A stretch of 64,000 nt of DNA from Eutreptiella sp. 'Long Island Sound 2002'. Lineage: Eukaryota > Euglenozoa > Euglenophyceae > Eutreptiales > Eutreptiaceae. The stretch lies in the NCBI GenBank assembly GCA_964036045.1, contig OZ038392.1, positions 26,106,663-26,170,662 on the forward strand. Direction: 5' to 3'. The notes beneath the pieces are model-generated. The model worked only from the letters and a program-made list of their open reading frames with translations, ran no database searches and was not told where the DNA came from. Shown here in pieces: positions 28,430-38,657 of this stretch (position 1 is the stretch's first letter; the number at the start of each line of letters is the position of its first letter). The position numbers and the translations under genes were made by a program.

Positions 28430-31292
28430 TGGTAGCAGAGGCTACCTGAATGTTGTTCCTTTGGTGTCCCAACCACAGCTAGCCCCTCAGTACGACTCCG
28501 CAACCTCCGGAGACGTAACCATCACGCTCCCGTGGTGCTGTGCGAACGAGGCCTTGAGAGGAATGCCTTGCGCTAGCCCAAATTGCCCAAGAAGGACACA
28601 AATCAGCAGCTGTGGAGGCCCAGATTACAATCAAGATCCCAGTCGAAATTGGCCATCAAGCAGCTGGAATCTCCCAGCTTACGCTCATGGCAACGCTCCG
28701 GTGGAGCTTACGGACTTGGCGGGGACCAATACTCCCTACCAATGTCCACATTTCGAGACCATCGATGCCGAAATTGACGACATTGAGATGGGTGGTCCAG
28801 GTGAGGTACGTACCTTTAATCGACCAGCCTCATGGGCACAATGGGACAACCATTTGTCTTCGGAAGTGACCCGTAACCTTGAGGCGCTTGAGGCCCTGTG
28901 TCTATTAGCCACGTCTAAGCTGATAGGACAAGAAAGAATCGCCTCTGATTTTTTATTTGAATATTTTTTCCTCCTTCAAGAAGAAATTAAGACCAGGATG
29001 TGGTGGTGTTCTCAAGAAGATGAATCTTTTTCCATTTTCTTGCAGATCTGGGAGGCAAGCCCCTTCCCGAAGGAGAAGACCAAGGCACCTGTTGCCGGGC
29101 CCTCCGTCCCCCATCCCTCTGTTTCCATCCGCGACGATCTAGCCGCCGCGGTTGAGGAAGGAATCTTAGAGGCAGCTAGGCAGGCAAGCCTGGAAATTAG
29201 GACTGAAGGAGCTCCCCAAGTGGACTCCTGGCTGCGAACCACTGAGATTAGCGGTCCGACAGCCTGCTCAGGTCCTTCAGGGCACGGTATGTACTGTCTT
29301 GCCGACTGCTCTTGCAGATCACAGCGAGACTCTGAGCTCCAATTGCTCAAAGATCAAATGCAACTCATCATTCAGACGCTGGGAATTAAAGATCTTTTCA
29401 AGACCCACATGCGATCTGAGGGTGCATCATCGGTGGATCAGACAACAGAACCGTCGGAGGAGGCGACAGAAATTTTTTCGATTGCTCCTTCGGTGGACTC
29501 TAAGACCACCGATGCACGGATCAGCAGGACTAAGTTAAAGGAAAGGGTTACAATCTCTCGATCACAGAGTAGATCGGCGAAGGCTAGGACTGAGGTTCAG
29601 AATGCCAAAAGAACTGCCTCCCGTACTACCCTTCCTGCTGTTGATTCCAATGCAATTGCCCAGATGTTGCTCGCCCAGACCCTCGCCGGAGCTGGTGTGG
29701 CTAATGATGCCGCCAAGGTGTCTGCCATTACGGCCGGTGTTGGGCTGGATGCTCTCCTAAATCCCACTTCATTGCGACTTCGTCAGGTTGCCAAGCAACC
29801 AAAATATAATGGGAACCCCAGACGTTGGCCTCAGTTCCAACGGGAATTTAAACTGTGGGTAAAGACTCAAAAACTCCAGGATGATCAGTTCCTGATGGCC
29901 CTTCTGGACTGCCTTGAGGGAGCGCCGGCCAACACTTGGCTCAGAACCTGGAGTGATCGTGAGGATTCAAGTTCCCCCCTTACCTTTGATGAGGTGTGGG
30001 AACAGTTGGAGGTACGTGGATCTCGACTGCCAGAGGACCATTACCACCAGATGTTGAAGAATTTTCCCTCATTCTCGCGCTTAATCTTGCACGAAGTGCA
30101 GGACAAGAGACAGCGCTTCTGGAATCTCGTAGAAGAATCTGAACATTCAGGCGAAAAATTTTCCAGTGCCGAGCTGAAAAATCTGATTTTTGACAAGATC
30201 CCCTCAGAAACCGCCGCCACCCTTCGGAATCGACAGTCCGAAGAAAAGGTCAAGACCTGGTGGGCGGAGATCGATGGCTTTGACGCCTCGGCCAACCGGT
30301 TTACCGTCAGGGAGGCACTTCAAAAGTGCTCCCCCACGTCGTTTACCAAGGTGAAATTCACTGAAAACACGTGGAAAATCAAGTTCAATGAACACGAGGA
30401 TCGGGACTTGTTTGTCCAAGTCCTCAATAGGGGAGTAAGTTTCCATGGCACTCGCCTGAAGGCCAGGAACTGGGTGTTTTCGTTTACTCCGCAGGAACTG
30501 TGGGAAGAGGTTGAGAGGCTCGCTGACGCCGCCAATCAAAATTTCCATGAGGGTCTTGGGGGAAACAGGAATACCCAGCAAAACACCCAAAATGGGGCCC
30601 AAAAGGGCAACAAAAAGGTGAATGACACCCGGAATGTTCAGGATCATTGCAGCATCTGTCTTCTTTTAGGTTCTACGAACCGAGCTAAGACACATTCCAC
30701 CGCTAATCACCGATGGTCTGCTTACGATCACAAGGTGATTGGTGAAAATGTCAGTAATCCTCAGAATTCAGACAGGAATGACAGACAGGTGCATGGTGCC
30801 AAGGGGGGAAAGGGTAATTCGACTCCCTCCGGTGGGAACAAAAATACTGGAGGCCCTGGCGGGTCCCAAGGCAAAGGAAATCGGACTCCATCCGGTTCCG
30901 GTGGGCAGCCGAATGGCCAGACAGGTCCAAATGTCAACGCCGGAGGCGGAAATCGAAATCCAGGCCAAACCCCTCAATCCGGTCAAAACAAAGGAAATGC
31001 TCCAGGATCACAGGGTAAAGGTAAGGGAAATCCTTCGGGAACCCCCTTCTCTGGTAAGGGCAGAGGGCGTGGCGACGGTGGAGGTCCATCATCCGGCGGC
31101 CGTGGCCGTGGACGAGGAAAGGGCAACCATCGTGTGGATCAGGTCTCAGGTGCAGACCAGGTGTCTGATGCGGATCGAGATTACGTCGAAAATGCTCTGA
31201 ATCCAGCGGATGATCCGTTCCAAGAGGAGTGGATCGACGAATCAGGCTATGTCCACAATGTAAATGCAGCCGCTGGAGGTCAGAACGCCTAG
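28266..31292 (+). CDS. gag: G3 Gag
   Basis: A 1008-codon frame ending in TAG (31290-31292). Its first 54 codons lie in the LTR and the frame crosses the primer site; the true start may be this ATG or a later one. The N-terminal third is variable and Ser/Pro rich. A retrotransposon Gag capsid-like domain starts near residue 510 (KYNGNPRRWPQFQREFKLW) with the typical ANTWL and DEVWEQL helices. A C-x2-C-x11-H-x4-H motif (about residues 793-812, CSICLLLGSTNRAKTHSTAN) replaces the usual CCHC knuckle. The last 170 residues are Gly, Lys and Arg rich with RGRG repeats, fitting RNA binding. It packages element RNA into virus-like particles. Pol follows in the same frame. Confidence 0.9.
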   Translation: MDLASVVAALASVGVRVSGSNPNNNIQGDSSRACPTGLAGPEPSGTHIDPGQHFHGSRGYLNVVPLVSQPQLAPQYDSATSGDVTITLPWCCANEALRGMPCASPNCPRRTQISSCGGPDYNQDPSRNWPSSSWNLPAYAHGNAPVELTDLAGTNTPYQCPHFETIDAEIDDIEMGGPGEVRTFNRPASWAQWDNHLSSEVTRNLEALEALCLLATSKLIGQERIASDFLFEYFFLLQEEIKTRMWWCSQEDESFSIFLQIWEASPFPKEKTKAPVAGPSVPHPSVSIRDDLAAAVEEGILEAARQASLEIRTEGAPQVDSWLRTTEISGPTACSGPSGHGMYCLADCSCRSQRDSELQLLKDQMQLIIQTLGIKDLFKTHMRSEGASSVDQTTEPSEEATEIFSIAPSVDSKTTDARISRTKLKERVTISRSQSRSAKARTEVQNAKRTASRTTLPAVDSNAIAQMLLAQTLAGAGVANDAAKVSAITAGVGLDALLNPTSLRLRQVAKQPKYNGNPRRWPQFQREFKLWVKTQKLQDDQFLMALLDCLEGAPANTWLRTWSDREDSSSPLTFDEVWEQLEVRGSRLPEDHYHQMLKNFPSFSRLILHEVQDKRQRFWNLVEESEHSGEKFSSAELKNLIFDKIPSETAATLRNRQSEEKVKTWWAEIDGFDASANRFTVREALQKCSPTSFTKVKFTENTWKIKFNEHEDRDLFVQVLNRGVSFHGTRLKARNWVFSFTPQELWEEVERLADAANQNFHEGLGGNRNTQQNTQNGAQKGNKKVNDTRNVQDHCSICLLLGSTNRAKTHSTANHRWSAYDHKVIGENVSNPQNSDRNDRQVHGAKGGKGNSTPSGGNKNTGGPGGSQGKGNRTPSGSGGQPNGQTGPNVNAGGGNRNPGQTPQSGQNKGNAPGSQGKGKGNPSGTPFSGKGRGRGDGGGPSSGGRGRGRGKGNHRVDQVSGADQVSDADRDYVENALNPADDPFQEEWIDESGYVHNVNAAAGGQNA
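28430..28441 (+). promoter_or_regulatory. G3 primer-binding site (initiator Met tRNA type)
   Basis: TGGTAGCAGAGG follows the LTR CA directly. TGGTA plus CAGAG is the pattern complementary to the 3' end of eukaryotic initiator methionine tRNA, the usual minus-strand primer of many Ty3/gypsy elements. Confidence 0.8.
31290..31292 (+). promoter_or_regulatory. In-frame UAG between gag and pol, candidate readthrough site (G3)
   Basis: GCC TAG GGG AGC. The frame is open on both sides, and the 43 codons from 31293 to the first GTG at 31422 have no stop. UAG followed by G resembles the gag-pol readthrough context of gammaretroviruses. No structure prediction was made. Confidence 0.55.
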
Positions 31293-31421
31293 GGGAGCCA
31301 CGAAAATCGTCCCTCCCCAGGCGATTTCAGGCATGATCCCCAAACTCCTGATCGACCACTACTTGATGTAGGGTCGCTTGTCTCCTCTCCCCTGGATCCG
31401 GCAGCGGATCCTTCTGTTGTA

Positions 31422-34400
31422 GTGGACGAGGTTGGTGTACAGTCCAAGCACAGGGCTCGTCAGTTTGTCACAAAGCTGTGGGTCTCTGATTGCAAGGGAA
31501 ATTTCCACCTCGCCACCTGTTTGTGTGATAATGGATCAGAGGTAAATCTCCAATCCAACTCCTTCTTACCCGACGACTGCGTGTTCGAGTCGCCTCATCC
31601 TGTTACCCTCGAGGGAGTTTCTGGACATTCTCTCGCAGGTGGGCAACGCGGTTGTTATATATCCACCCATTTGGTCGCTCAAGACCTTTGGGAAGAGCAA
31701 AATGTGGAAGAAGTTGTCCTTAAGGATGACTACTTCTACCGTGCTGACATAAAATATGACCTTTATTTGGGGCATCCTTGGCTTCGCAAGAACAGGGTAG
31801 CGCCCGTAGGTCATCGTCGTTGTTTTTTGCTGGAGTCAGGTCCTTTGGAGCGTCCTGAATTTCGTTTTTTGCACGCAGGGTTTAAAAGTGCAGAAGAATT
31901 TTTGAAGCAAAAAGTGACACCAAAATTTGGTGAAGATGTCACCATTGCAGAGGTGAATGGGAGTGCCGATTACTCCCAGGAGTTAGAATGTCTTCGTAGG
32001 GACTCCCAGCCACGACGCCCTTCGCGCTGGCACTCTTCATCCTACAGAGTTGTCGACAAATGGCGCGATGCAATTTGTGAATACTTTCATGAACATCATT
32101 CCTTTTGGCCACAGTATGATGCCTTTGCTAACCGTATGAACAAGCGCTTTGACAAGCACTTCAGCGACGCTTGGACCCACAAATGGGACAAGAAGTTGTG
32201 GATTAATCCTCCGTTTCACTTAATCCAGCAGGTCATCCACAAAATCAAGCAAGATAAAACCCAGGCAATTTTGGTTGTGCCCTTGTGGGACGACAAGCCT
32301 TGGTTTCAGGAATTACAGGACATTTGTGTAGATTACATCGAACTTCCCAGGAAGATTAAGCTGTATGCCAGGGACGACACAGGTCCCCTGCCACAGCGCT
32401 CCTGGAGTTCGCTTGCATTCCTGGTGGATGGAAAGCTTTCTGACTCTAATTCTGCTGATTCTAGTACAGATTCCTGTGTTGGGTCTGAATCTGAGGTTGA
32501 GCGTGGTACTGATGATGAATCTATTTTTTCTGATTTTTGTTCGTCAGATACCCAAGGTGATTCAACGACCAATGGATCCGCCTCGGCTCCCTCTTCACCC
32601 ATACGGTCGACATCGAAAAGAATCTTCAGTGCACGGGCGAGGAAAAATCTCCAATCGCGCCGCAAATTCAGAGTTTTTTATGAAAAACCCCCTGTGGAAG
32701 CTTTCATGGATCCTTTCGAGGAGCTGGATCGCGAAGAAAATCTCTGGGATTTCGACACAAGACCCACCTATCTTCAAGAGGCAGTGGATACGGACCTGTT
32801 TAGGGACATCCGTAAGAAGATTCTTCCTGCCAAAGCCGAAGAAGTCGCCAAAGTTTTTTCGACAGTAATTCCTGGCGATCAGGTGGACACTGAATTGTGT
32901 TCGAGGTCAAGAGAAAAGATTTTTGAGGAACGGAAGGACACAACCCTTTCAGGGAAGTTGATCAAAAACCCCCCTGTCCGTGGACAGTTCGGTGAAGCCT
33001 TCATCGAGCTGCGTGAAGGGTACAAGGCAAAAAAACAGCGCCCTTATGAAAATCATGGACATAAACATGAGATCCTCAGAAAAATAATCGAGAGAAATCT
33101 CAGGGAATTTGGTTGGCTTGAGGGTTGTATGACCAGCGAATGGTGCTGTTCACCCTTCACAGTCCCGAAGCCACCGCCTGCAGACCAGAACACCATAGAT
33201 GGTTGGCGAATGGTGGTTGATTTTCGCAATCTCAACGCCGAAACAAAGGCGGATTCACACCCCCTGCCCCTCATTGAGGAGGAAATCGCCAAGAGGGCAA
33301 GAGGTCGTTTGTTCTCTGTGCTGGATCTCCGTCACGGCTTTCACCAAATGCCGTTGAGGAAGGACAGCAGACCTCTCACTTGTATGTGCACGCCATGTGG
33401 CCCAGTCCAATGGACCGTCATGCCCATGGGATTGAAGAACGCCCCCTCATTTTTTCAAAGAATGATGGAGGATGTGCTGTTCACAACCCATCCTGAGCTT
33501 CGTGCCTTCGTGAGTGTGTACATAGATGACATAATCATCGCGACGGAGGGGGAGGGACTGACCGAAGCCGAGCTGGTGGCCCTACATGAGAAGCAGCTGA
33601 ACCAAGTTTTGGATATTCTTGACGCCAATCAGCTGATTTGTGGGCCAAAGAAGGGAAAATTGTTTTTAAAATCAGTCGAATTTTGTGGTTCTCTCCTAGA
33701 GAATGGCACTCGACGACCCAGTCCAGGGAAGCTCGTCGCTATTCAGAAGTGGAAGCGCCCTGAGACGATCACGGAGTTGCGAGGATTCCTAGGTTGTTGC
33801 AATTTTTACCACACTTTTGTGCCGAATTATGCCAAATTTGCTGCCCCCCTCACTGAATTATTGAAGGTAGGGAGAGATGCAGGCAAGGCAGGTTCAAAGG
33901 TTCGTGTCAAGTGGACTGACGGGTGCGAGGAGGCCTTCCATCACTTGAAGGCAGCCCTCTGCGAAGTCGCCACGTTGCATGTGCCCCAATTTGACAGACC
34001 CTTCTACATTAGAACCGACGCATCTAGGTACGCGATCGGAGCTGTCCTTGAACAGGTTGATGAAGCCACCGGCGATCATTACCCTCTTGCATTTTGGTCA
34101 CGGAAGCTAGCCCCACGCCAAATGCAATGGTCGCCGCGTGAGCAAGAGACTTACGCCATAATTTGCGCTCTAAAAAAGTACCAATCGTGGGTTGGCACCA
34201 ATCGAGTCGAGGTCCTGACGGATCATCGATCTCTGGAGTATTGGGCCACCGAACACATTGATACTGTCGCGAGCCCAGCTGGTCGACGGGCCAGATGGCA
34301 CGAATTTCTCTCTCTGTTTGACCTCCACGTGTCGTATTTGCCTGGAAAACACAACACGGTAGCGGATGCTCTGAGCCGATGGGCTTACCCCGCCTCAGAG

Positions 34401-36476
34401 GGGCTGCAAAGTACCAACATTCATGGTACGGAGCAGGACCGCCATGTAATCATCGAATGGGATCAGGAAGAAAAGAAACTCATTCGACGTGCATGCATGC
34501 AGTGCGCTGTTAAACAGCACGCATTGCCGTGTCACGACATCACGGCCATCTCAGATCCGGCGCATGCTCACGAGATCTGCACCAAAACGCTGAAAGTCGT
34601 GGAAAAAGTCACCGATCCCTCCTCAGGAGATGTGAAACGGTTTGACTATACCCGACGAGTAAGTAGATTTCGGTTGATCGAGGGCATTAAGCGTCGAGAT
34701 CCGGCAAAAACTCCACCCCTGCCTAAGGATTCCCTGATCATCCGTGACTGGACGTCCGATTACCTGCAGGATCCCATGTTTAAAGAGGTCTTTGGAAATC
34801 TCAAATCCAAAGATGCTCACAGGGATGGGATTTTTGCAGAGTACTCGTTGGATGGGGGGAAGCTGTGGATGGAGGGTAAATTGTGTGTGCCAGACGCCCT
34901 AGCCCCCCGAGTGTTAAACTGGTGGCACAAATGGGAGTCCCCCCACGCACATGGCCGTCGACTGTGGTCGATGATTAAGCATAGGCTGTTTGGATCGAGG
35001 CTCTACACTCATTGCATGAAAGTAGCAGCCGGATGTGCCCAATGTGCTGTCTCGACGCCCCCCAGCGCGAAGAAGCACGGCCATCTGAGGCCTCATCCTA
35101 TTCCGGAGCGTCTCTTCAACAGAGTCACGAGTGATTTTTTCTATCTCGGTGAACTCGATGACGAAGAGTGCCATTGGACCAACAAAAAGGTCAATGGAGT
35201 GCTCCTTATTCAGTGCCGTCATTCCGGCTACATTCAAGTGTTGCCTTGCAACATTGAGTCGATGACTGGCAAGGCTGCCGCCAAATGGTGCGCGCAGACC
35301 TGGATGGGAGGCTGGGACGTCCCATCCGAGGTGGTCACGGACTCAGGCAAAGAGTACACCTCCGAATGGTGGAGAGAATTGTGTGCTCGCCTTGGAATCC
35401 ACCACCTCAGGTGTGAAATCCACTCGCATCGAGCGCTGCCTGGCGAAAGAGCCGGCCGCTCTGTTATAAATATGCTTCGTAAGGAGCTCGCGAGTGAAAA
35501 GGATTTCCACTGGCTTGAAGTTCTCTTCGCATTGCTTCGCCGTTACCACAACACGCCTTTGTATCATGGCCTTTCTCCAAATGAAATTGTCTTTGGACGA
35601 AAGAAGTGTTGGTGGAACATGCCGTTGAATAATCCTCGCCCCTGTAAAGATGCTTCGCTGTTTTTGGACGAAGTCCAACGAGCAGATAAATCTGTGTCGA
35701 AATTAATCGAGAAGCATCAAGCTGACTGGCTTTGGGTTCAAAATCAAGGTCGGAAAAACCCCCACAATTTTGAAGTCGATGATCGAGTTTGGCTTCGAAA
35801 ATCCGAAACCACCCTGGACGGAGATGACAAGCTTCTTCCCTTGTGGGAGGGGCCATTCGCTGTTACAGCGCGTCTTGGGGAGAACAGGTGGAGGATCCGT
35901 GTGGATGTCAGCAGGGACATTGACGTTTCGGGCGATCGCCTTAAGAGAGAGATCCCCTCCCCCAAGGATCGAGTTAAACCCCTTTTTTGGACTGCAAAAC
36001 ACTTGTCTGATCGGGTAATCGAAGGGGGGAAGTACGAACTCAAGAGGATTGTTGAAGCAAGACGTGACGCCAAGGGCGAATGGGAATTTTTGTGTGAGTG
36101 GGGGGGCTTTGATTCCAGTCACAACAACTGGGAACCAGCCCAATCTTTTGTCCATGGATACACCAAGGGGTTCATCGACTTCCTCAAGAAGCACCCCGAA
36201 ATTGGTGTACTCCTGACAGATTGTTTGTCGAAACCAGACAGACAAGTGGAGAACGACGGAAAACGACCTGTGGTGAATCGAGATCCAGCCTTTTACGGCC
36301 CTCAGCAGCCACATTCCAGGGCTGATCCGTCGATCCCCCCTCCTGCGGTCAGGCCAGCCCAGGAGCCAAATGAGGACCAAGCTTCGAGTTCGGCAGCTGA
36401 TTTGCAGCGCCCAAGCCGTACCAGGGCCCGACCAGACAGGTTGGTGGTCACCTGTATTCGTGCTTGGCCGAATTGA
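31422..36476 (+). CDS. pol: G3 Pol polyprotein (protease, NPPF domain, RT, RNase H, integrase, chromodomain)
   Basis: The listed start is a GTG; translation more likely enters from gag through UAG at 31290. Protease: CLCDNGSEVNL (near residue 35; D-N-G in place of D-T/S-G) and YDLYLGHPWL. An N6-adenine-methyltransferase-like segment, DAFANRMNKRF...WINPPFHLI...ILVVPLWDDKPWF, spans residues 229-300. RT: GWRMVVDFRNLN (about 592), LRHGFHQMPL and VYIDDIIIA (about 699). RNase H: IRTDASRYAIGAVLEQ (about 863), LTDHRSLEYW. Integrase: HHCC zinc region, TSDFFY, VVTDSGKEY (about 1303) and a Glu in GERAGRSV. A chromodomain at about 1537 (YELKRIVEARRD...LCEWGGFDSSHNNWEP) would steer integration to chromatin. 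There are no breaks. The stop is TGA. Confidence 0.95.
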   Translation: MDEVGVQSKHRARQFVTKLWVSDCKGNFHLATCLCDNGSEVNLQSNSFLPDDCVFESPHPVTLEGVSGHSLAGGQRGCYISTHLVAQDLWEEQNVEEVVLKDDYFYRADIKYDLYLGHPWLRKNRVAPVGHRRCFLLESGPLERPEFRFLHAGFKSAEEFLKQKVTPKFGEDVTIAEVNGSADYSQELECLRRDSQPRRPSRWHSSSYRVVDKWRDAICEYFHEHHSFWPQYDAFANRMNKRFDKHFSDAWTHKWDKKLWINPPFHLIQQVIHKIKQDKTQAILVVPLWDDKPWFQELQDICVDYIELPRKIKLYARDDTGPLPQRSWSSLAFLVDGKLSDSNSADSSTDSCVGSESEVERGTDDESIFSDFCSSDTQGDSTTNGSASAPSSPIRSTSKRIFSARARKNLQSRRKFRVFYEKPPVEAFMDPFEELDREENLWDFDTRPTYLQEAVDTDLFRDIRKKILPAKAEEVAKVFSTVIPGDQVDTELCSRSREKIFEERKDTTLSGKLIKNPPVRGQFGEAFIELREGYKAKKQRPYENHGHKHEILRKIIERNLREFGWLEGCMTSEWCCSPFTVPKPPPADQNTIDGWRMVVDFRNLNAETKADSHPLPLIEEEIAKRARGRLFSVLDLRHGFHQMPLRKDSRPLTCMCTPCGPVQWTVMPMGLKNAPSFFQRMMEDVLFTTHPELRAFVSVYIDDIIIATEGEGLTEAELVALHEKQLNQVLDILDANQLICGPKKGKLFLKSVEFCGSLLENGTRRPSPGKLVAIQKWKRPETITELRGFLGCCNFYHTFVPNYAKFAAPLTELLKVGRDAGKAGSKVRVKWTDGCEEAFHHLKAALCEVATLHVPQFDRPFYIRTDASRYAIGAVLEQVDEATGDHYPLAFWSRKLAPRQMQWSPREQETYAIICALKKYQSWVGTNRVEVLTDHRSLEYWATEHIDTVASPAGRRARWHEFLSLFDLHVSYLPGKHNTVADALSRWAYPASEGLQSTNIHGTEQDRHVIIEWDQEEKKLIRRACMQCAVKQHALPCHDITAISDPAHAHEICTKTLKVVEKVTDPSSGDVKRFDYTRRVSRFRLIEGIKRRDPAKTPPLPKDSLIIRDWTSDYLQDPMFKEVFGNLKSKDAHRDGIFAEYSLDGGKLWMEGKLCVPDALAPRVLNWWHKWESPHAHGRRLWSMIKHRLFGSRLYTHCMKVAAGCAQCAVSTPPSAKKHGHLRPHPIPERLFNRVTSDFFYLGELDDEECHWTNKKVNGVLLIQCRHSGYIQVLPCNIESMTGKAAAKWCAQTWMGGWDVPSEVVTDSGKEYTSEWWRELCARLGIHHLRCEIHSHRALPGERAGRSVINMLRKELASEKDFHWLEVLFALLRRYHNTPLYHGLSPNEIVFGRKKCWWNMPLNNPRPCKDASLFLDEVQRADKSVSKLIEKHQADWLWVQNQGRKNPHNFEVDDRVWLRKSETTLDGDDKLLPLWEGPFAVTARLGENRWRIRVDVSRDIDVSGDRLKREIPSPKDRVKPLFWTAKHLSDRVIEGGKYELKRIVEARRDAKGEWEFLCEWGGFDSSHNNWEPAQSFVHGYTKGFIDFLKKHPEIGVLLTDCLSKPDRQVENDGKRPVVNRDPAFYGPQQPHSRADPSIPPPAVRPAQEPNEDQASSSAADLQRPSRTRARPDRLVVTCIRAWPN

Positions 36477-38110
36477 GGAAGCCATCCTACCACATTCTGC
36501 TCAATCCACTGTTCATTCTTTCTGTTTATGTCATGATGTGGAGAACTGCGAATGTTTGATAATTTGACGTCAATCAACTTTTCTTTGGTCTCCGTTCGGC
36601 AGACAAGGCGTAGATACGCTGACGGAGTGTGCTGCCGTGTTCAAAAAAAACCAAACTCAGGCTTAATTCAGGCGGATTCGGGGTAATCTTGTCTCTGTTG
36701 GTCTGTGCATCTTTGGAATTTGGCTACTCGTGCAGATGGAAGCAAATGTACATAATCAAAACACCGGCCGGTGACATTCACCCCTACAGGCACCCCCTGT
36801 AGTACTGGCTGCACCAGATGCGACGCCAGGAACTCAGATCATACCTTCATTTGCTGTGATGCTGACGCCAAAGTCCAGATTCAGATCCAGGATCCTCAAA
36901 TTTACCTTGAATTTCTCAGGTTTGTCCTTCATTCTGCCACTGTTGTACGAAACCAGGACGTCAATTGTTCAGACAATCTTCATCTAGGAGCTCTAGGGAC
37001 TTCTAACAGCAACCTCTGAAGTCCGTAAGCTTCGTTGTATTTTTGGCACACGCCAATGTGAGCTCAATCCGACCAGAAACTGTCGAGAATGGTGAATCCA
37101 AGTGTCTTGTGGGATTCCATCGAAAGATTGGCCTTGTCCAAGTCGATTGACACCACCGCCACTGTAAATTCGGTGTCTCTCAGTTATATACTGTCAGTAA
37201 AGTGCCTTCAGCGAACCTTTGGCGCGTTACATGCCAAGGATCCAGGGCCAGCATGTCCCATCATGATGCATCATCACATGATCCACATTTTGATAGAATC
37301 TGTTAGATGCTCGCGAACCAACGTGCCGGAAAGCACAATTGAGCTGAATAAACGACAATATATATTAACTTTAGTCTAAACGAAGGTGTTGGTAGTTTCA
37401 GTTGTACGCATTCCGCTTCATTTCACCTTCATCTCAGGGAATTTACTCATGTTAGGACAATTTAGGTTGATTTCCTTGTCATCTCCCATCATTCCTCGAA
37501 GATCTGTCGACGGCTTTGCCTAACTTCGTTGACGCTTATGATCTTCTGTGCACTTAGGGTCTGTAGACTACCTGTGTATTTGTTTAACCGCACTGTGATT
37601 GCTTAATTCCCTTCATCTCTGCCCAAATTCATTCTCATTTTGCTGAATCTTGTGATCATCCGCCTGATGCGCCAAATCTGAGTCACATGCTGTACTTTTC
37701 AGAACGACAAAAGCGGGATAACACGATGTAGAGTTCGGCGAGGACACCGTAGCGTGCCCGCGACAGCGAAACTGTGCCAGAGCGCTGAGATGTCACTCCA
37801 ATTCTTGATCCCCCCACTCAATTCACCAATAATCTACCTCATTCTCAACCAATGCATGGTTTGGTATCGATTCTCGATACGTTTACATGCTTTTTAGCCC
37901 GTGACCTAATGTTTTACTGCACGGAGGACTGTTCGTCACTTCTCATTCTGTCTCATTTCAGGTTCATCCAGCCTGATTCAGTGCCAATTCAGCCCAATTC
38001 AGGTCAGATCAAGCAGATTTCGCCTCATCGAGGCTACATTTCTATTGTTTTCTGGGACTTACCCGCACTACGTTCTTCGTTGACGTAGCGACACACCCCA
38101 GTGTGTTTTT
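36477..38110 (+). other. G3 3' non-coding region
   Basis: 1.6 kb between pol and the 3' purine tract, AT-richer than the coding part. Only short frames occur, none with a recognisable domain or a zinc finger, and I see no envelope-like membrane protein. It repeats the phrase TTCAG within short direct copies (37960-38015, for example CAATTCAGCCCAATTCAGG). It probably forms the 3' UTR. Confidence 0.6.
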
Positions 38111-38120
38111 GGAGGGGGAG
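38111..38120 (+). promoter_or_regulatory. G3 polypurine tract
   Basis: GGAGGGGGAG ends directly at the TG of the 3' LTR, the position and composition needed to prime plus-strand DNA. Confidence 0.85.
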
Positions 38121-38652
38121 TGTAAGTGCGGCTAGCCCCATCTGCTCAGATTTTCAGACATTCTGCCCAGATTGGCTACATTTTGGTCATTTTCTTTGCT
38201 TCGGCGGAACCGCCGCCTCGCAGCTCAGTCACAGGATATTTCCTATATATTTCTGATATGCCGGATTTGATTCCGCGGTCCATTTCCCGTAAATCCGCCG
38301 CATTCCGCTATTTTAGCTGGAATCGCCATTTGCCGCTGGCGCGCGCTCGCGGGCCTGATCGGCCATACAATTTTACATAAATGGATTATTTAAATTCATT
38401 CGGACAGTTTTGGACACTCAGATGTATTTAGAATAATTCCCCTCAATTTTCTTCATAGACTGGGATTTTCTGCCGGACCACAATCAGCATGGACCTTGCC
38501 TCTGTTGTCGCTGCTCTCGCCTCCGTTGGTGTTCGTGTATCCGGTTCCAACCCCAATAACAACATCCAGGGAGACTCCTCGCGTGCCTGCCCCACTGGTC
38601 TTGCCGGCCCCGAGCCCTCCGGCACCCACATCGACCCAGGGCAGCACTTTCA
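38121..38652 (+). repeat. G3 3' LTR
   Basis: 532 bp, identical to the 5' LTR but for one base, and followed by the target duplication AGTTA. Its copy of the gag start (ATG 38489) reads into flanking LTR for 65 codons and has no meaning. Confidence 0.95.
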
Positions 38653-38657
38653 AGTTA

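Larger units (their letters stand above)
27898..38652 (+). mobile_element. G3: complete Ty3/gypsy-type chromovirus LTR retrotransposon
   Basis: Two 532-bp LTRs (TG...CA) differing at one base, a 5-bp target duplication AGTTA (27893-27897 and 38653-38657), a tRNA-type primer site, long gag and pol frames without damage, and a purine tract before the 3' LTR. It is inserted in the LTR of G1. The near identity of the LTRs implies a very recent insertion, and the element could be active. The domain order in pol (protease, NPPF domain, RT, RNase H, integrase, chromodomain) places it among chromodomain Ty3/gypsy elements. Confidence 0.95.

Noticed and set aside
28266-36476. Reassigned genetic code with UAG as a sense codon
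   Set aside because: The long pol frames of G3 and G2 contain no internal UAG except the one mutated Trp codon in G2, which would be unlikely if UAG were a normal sense codon.
36477-38110. Envelope-like gene after pol in G3
   Set aside because: Only short frames without signal peptide, transmembrane segment or Cys pattern.
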